A stretch of DNA of 33,292 nucleotides. Origin: a virus. Each line of letters begins with the position of its first letter. Positions within the stretch are counted from its first letter, which is position 1. Positions 31,750 through 33,292 of this stretch are shown here, in pieces. The translations under genes were made by a program, and so were the position numbers. The notes under the pieces are model-generated. The model was given only the letters and a program-made list of their open reading frames with translations. It was not told where the DNA came from and ran no database searches. Where the stretch lies: positions 1-33,292 of the IMG/VR virus record IMGVR_UViG_3300037558_000714. One strand, given 5' to 3'.

Positions 31750-32069
31750 TGGTTATTAATTTTGATTTAAAAGATTTTGACCGACTTTGGAGTACGGGAA
31801 CAGAAATAAAACGGAATGAGCCTTGGTTTTTGGAAAGTTTTCCCCGTTGGCGATTTGAATATATTAAAGGTCGCAAAACCTTAACGGGTTTAACCTGGTT
31901 TTATTGGATAGGTGAATCCGACTTGCAAGCCCTGGTAGCTTATAAAATTTTAGTAGGGAATAAATATAAAGTAGGGCTTTTTTGGGATACCGCCCCAGTA
32001 AATAGCAATTTGAATGCCCAGCCCTGGGGTTATGTAATTGCAACTAATCACAATGGGGAGTCTAAATAA
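31749..32069 (+). CDS. Unknown aromatic-rich protein (106 aa)
   Basis: ATG shares its first base with the previous stop (TAATG). The protein is rich in Trp/Tyr/Phe (WFLESFPRWRFEYI, LTWFYWIGESD, GLFWDTAPVN, QPWGYVIATN), with beta-like spacing and no membrane helix. No family is recognised. Coupled translation with the Cys-cluster gene suggests they act together. Confidence 0.6.
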   Translation: MVINFDLKDFDRLWSTGTEIKRNEPWFLESFPRWRFEYIKGRKTLTGLTWFYWIGESDLQALVAYKILVGNKYKVGLFWDTAPVNSNLNAQPWGYVIATNHNGESK

Positions 32070-32140
32070 TGCCCAGCGCAATATATTATTTAGTCGGTTT
32101 TGTAGTGGTTTGGTACTATGTATTTAGTCACTTGTTCTAA
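32069..32140 (+). CDS. Membrane micropeptide (23 aa)
   Basis: ATG overlaps the preceding stop (TAATG), and the frame closes after 23 residues: MPSAIYYLVGFVVVWYYVFS... It is almost entirely one hydrophobic helix, flanked by short polar ends. The overlap and the composition favour a real small membrane protein. The short length leaves real doubt. Confidence 0.45.
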   Translation: MPSAIYYLVGFVVVWYYVFSHLF

Positions 32141-32145
32141 ATTAC

Positions 32146-32204
32146 ACTTTACTAAAGTTTAATAATGGTGCTTAGTTAGGGGGCGGGTCTTATGATTCGC
32201 CCTC
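32146..32204. promoter_or_regulatory. Operator-like palindrome and hairpin
   Basis: ACTTTA-c-TAAAGT (32146-32158) is a perfect 13-bp palindrome whose half-site also forms CACTTTA...TAAAGTG upstream of int (30404-30431). AGGGGGCG-ggtcttatgatt-CGCCCTCT (32177-32204) forms an 8-bp stem just before leader copy 2. They may be an internal operator and an attenuator. Confidence 0.42.
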
Positions 32205-32210
32205 TATTAG

Positions 32211-32230
32211 TTAAACAAAGGACCAAACAA
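32211..32230 (+). repeat. Shared leader/RBS element, copy 2
   Basis: TTAAACAAAGGACCAAACAA directly precedes ATG 32231. It decides the start of that gene over an upstream in-frame ATG at 32192. Confidence 0.75.
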
Positions 32231-32587
32231 ATGTTTACAATTGATCTACTAACCAACCCGCTTTTTATTATTGTTTATTTTTCTTCTACTATTCCATTAG
32301 CTTGGATTGTCTCAAGATTCATTATCAATACTCAAGATAAAAAATTACAAAAGAGATTAAAAGAAATTGCGAAAAAATCACAAGCACGAATAGCAAAAGA
32401 TAAAAAACGGCATGATGATTTTATGGCAGAAATAAATAATAAAATGGTTGTGGGCGATGCAAAATTTAAAGCCCTAATTGATTGCCCCAAATATCAAAAA
32501 CTAAAGCAAGGGATTAATTCCGAATATACCGCAATGATCCAAGGCAGAAATAAATTTAACGCTATGATCAAAGGGGGGCAATTATGA
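32231..32587 (+). CDS. Membrane-anchored coiled-coil protein (118 aa)
   Basis: Using the leader-defined ATG 32231, the protein has an N-terminal membrane segment (about 10-32, PLFIIVYFSSTIPLAWIVSRF). A long basic helix follows (DKKLQKRLKEIAKKSQARIAKDKKRHDDF), with a C-terminal polar part, and one cysteine at about residue 77. The cytoplasmic tail is strongly positive. It could be a small membrane-docking protein acting at the host envelope, such as superinfection control, but this is inference. Its TGA overlaps the ATG of the next micropeptide. Confidence 0.6.
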   Translation: MFTIDLLTNPLFIIVYFSSTIPLAWIVSRFIINTQDKKLQKRLKEIAKKSQARIAKDKKRHDDFMAEINNKMVVGDAKFKALIDCPKYQKLKQGINSEYTAMIQGRNKFNAMIKGGQL

Positions 32588-32673
32588 AAGATTGGATAGG
32601 CGATTTAATAGGCGCAATTAGTCTTTTTGGCATTATGTACTTGGTGCAATTCATACCTTTTTTATTCAATTAA
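32584..32673 (+). CDS. Membrane micropeptide (29 aa)
   Basis: ATGA overlap with the preceding gene opens a 29-residue frame, MKDWIGDLIGAISLFGIMYL..., ending FLFN. It has an amphipathic WIGDLIGA start and one membrane-spanning helix. Similar WIGDxIGAxxLFG micropeptides occur in other alphaproteobacterial phages as I recall them, which raises confidence. It is the second such peptide in this operon. Confidence 0.55.
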   Translation: MKDWIGDLIGAISLFGIMYLVQFIPFLFN

Positions 32674-32682
32674 TTTAACCCG

Positions 32683-32703
32683 CTAAACAAAGGACCAAAC
32701 AAA
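32683..32703 (+). repeat. Shared leader/RBS element, copy 3
   Basis: CTAAACAAAGGACCAAACAAA is followed by ATGAAACTT, identical to copy 1 apart from two extra A residues there. Confidence 0.75.
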
Positions 32704-32895
32704 ATGAAACTTACTTTAAAACAAATTGCCGCAGAATTAGAATATTGCGCTGCAATATTTCGAAGCACTCCAGGGGATGACCTGGAAAAGATAAAGCATG
32801 ATTTGCAATCAAATTTAACTAATTCAATTGTAAATTATAATTATGACTCCCCATTGTGGAAGCATATTGAATCCACCAGGGGGCAAAGCAAATGA
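32704..32895 (+). CDS. Small unknown protein (63 aa)
   Basis: The product starts MKLTLKQIAAELEYCAAIF and is helical, with a short acidic loop (PGDDLEKIKHD) and an Asn-rich middle. The start is fixed by leader copy 3. The first helix QIAAELEYCAA vaguely resembles part of an HTH but no full motif is seen. Its TGA overlaps the ATG of the regulator gene (ATGA), so the two are probably co-translated. Confidence 0.55.
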   Translation: MKLTLKQIAAELEYCAAIFRSTPGDDLEKIKHDLQSNLTNSIVNYNYDSPLWKHIESTRGQSK

Positions 32896-33248
32896 AAAAA
32901 CTAACACTATCCCCAGGACATATCCCTAAAGATTATAAAGATTTACACGCTAATATAGATTTTTATTTCCCCAGGGGAGAACGTCGACTCCATGCTTACG
33001 CTATCGCCGCTATGACCTGGAACCTAGCAATTAAAGAAACATATGAATCTGAAAACCAGGTACAAAAGGACGTTAGAAAAGCTTTAGACGTTCTTAATTG
33101 CTCACAAAAACAGTTAGCAAAACTTATGAGCGTTTCACCTGGGCAGGTTAGTAAATGGTTAAGACATGGCGAATATATGTCATTACGCAAATTGCAGCGT
33201 CTCAATGATTTAGTAGCGGTAGAGTCCGCATATGCTGAGGATTATTAA
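32892..33248 (+). CDS. Cro/CI-type HTH protein
   Basis: The 118-residue protein has a helical N-terminal half (residues 1-65) and a C-terminal helix-turn-helix of the Cro/CI (XRE) type: VLNCSQKQLAKLMSVSPGQVSKWLRHGEYMSLRKLQRLNDL (about 68-108). The QxxLAxxxxVSxxxVSxW pattern is clear. No repressor protease domain is present. It is the only recognised transcription factor in the window and could act on the dyads upstream of int or in the accessory operon. That link is inference. Confidence 0.75.
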   Translation: MKKLTLSPGHIPKDYKDLHANIDFYFPRGERRLHAYAIAAMTWNLAIKETYESENQVQKDVRKALDVLNCSQKQLAKLMSVSPGQVSKWLRHGEYMSLRKLQRLNDLVAVESAYAEDY

Positions 33249-33249
33249 T

Positions 33250-33292
33250 ATGGAATATTCATTAAAAGTTTTCTCACCCAATACAAATAACG
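33250..33292 (+). CDS. Start of a gene truncated by the window end
   Basis: ATG 33250 follows the HTH gene's stop by one base. It opens MEYSLKVFSPNTNN..., which runs off the right edge. Too little is visible to identify it. Confidence 0.4.
   Translation, partial: MEYSLKVFSPNTNN

Noticed and set aside
32192-32230. Start at ATG 32192 for the membrane-anchored protein
   Set aside because: It would translate the conserved leader itself. The leader's GGA is correctly placed for ATG 32231.
31018-32703. CRISPR-like array from the repeated GGACCAAACAA elements
   Set aside because: There are only three copies, spaced by whole genes and each fixed just before a start codon, so they are leaders and not a CRISPR array.

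Overview
The window is part of the genome of a temperate, tailed marine-type bacteriophage, most likely a podovirus of the HMO-2011-like kind that infects alphaproteobacteria. The main evidence is a family A DNA polymerase carrying an internal DnaJ-like double CxxCxGxG zinc module, a hallmark described for SAR116 phage HMO-2011. It sits with a separate primase and DnaB-like helicase, a RecE-like exonuclease, a class II ribonucleotide reductase, MazG and ThyX. Tail fibres ending in S74 chaperone domains and very large internal virion proteins fit the same picture. The DNA is AT-rich, genes are packed with many ATGA stop/start overlaps, and no host housekeeping gene is present. Terminase, portal, capsid and tail-tube genes are absent, so this is only part of the genome.

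Positions 1-17251 (+ strand) are the late region. Two tail fibres are each followed by a small paralogous partner. Then come a TTG-start micro-ORF, an EF-hand membrane protein, a candidate promoter, a GNAT acetyltransferase and a repetitive coiled structural protein. The lysis cassette follows (GH24 endolysin with a C-terminal membrane anchor, then overlapping Rz/Rz1 spanins). The region ends with a set of large internal virion proteins, one with a second muralytic domain. Interleaved terminators at 17251-17369 separate it from the convergent early region.

Positions 17361-28065 (- strand, read from right to left) are the replication and nucleotide metabolism region: primase, two small genes, helicase, N6-adenine-type methyltransferase, DNA polymerase, a probable ssDNA-binding protein, RecE-like exonuclease, PD-(D/E)XK nuclease, an unknown, a DUF3310-like protein, MazG, class II RNR, an overlapping RMF-like small protein and a second nuclease-like protein. 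Together they would replicate the genome, recombine it and supply dNTPs.

Positions 28072-30510 are the integration module. A 40-bp fragment matching the 3' end of an initiator tRNA (tRNA-fMet) is the likely attP core. It is followed by a translationally linked int - 50-aa gene - thyX operon on the - strand. A structured, ORF-free stretch upstream of int ends in a strong + strand terminator and may encode a small RNA.

Positions 30524-33292 are an accessory/control region. A small GTG-start gene lies between exact 18-bp direct repeats. A rightward operon follows, in which three genes share an almost identical leader around GGACCAAACAA. It encodes a 235-aa phage protein with a CP...C...C...AGRG signature, two membrane micropeptides, other small unknowns and a Cro/CI-type HTH protein. 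The HTH protein and the inverted repeats in the intergenic spaces are the best candidates for the lysis/lysogeny switch.
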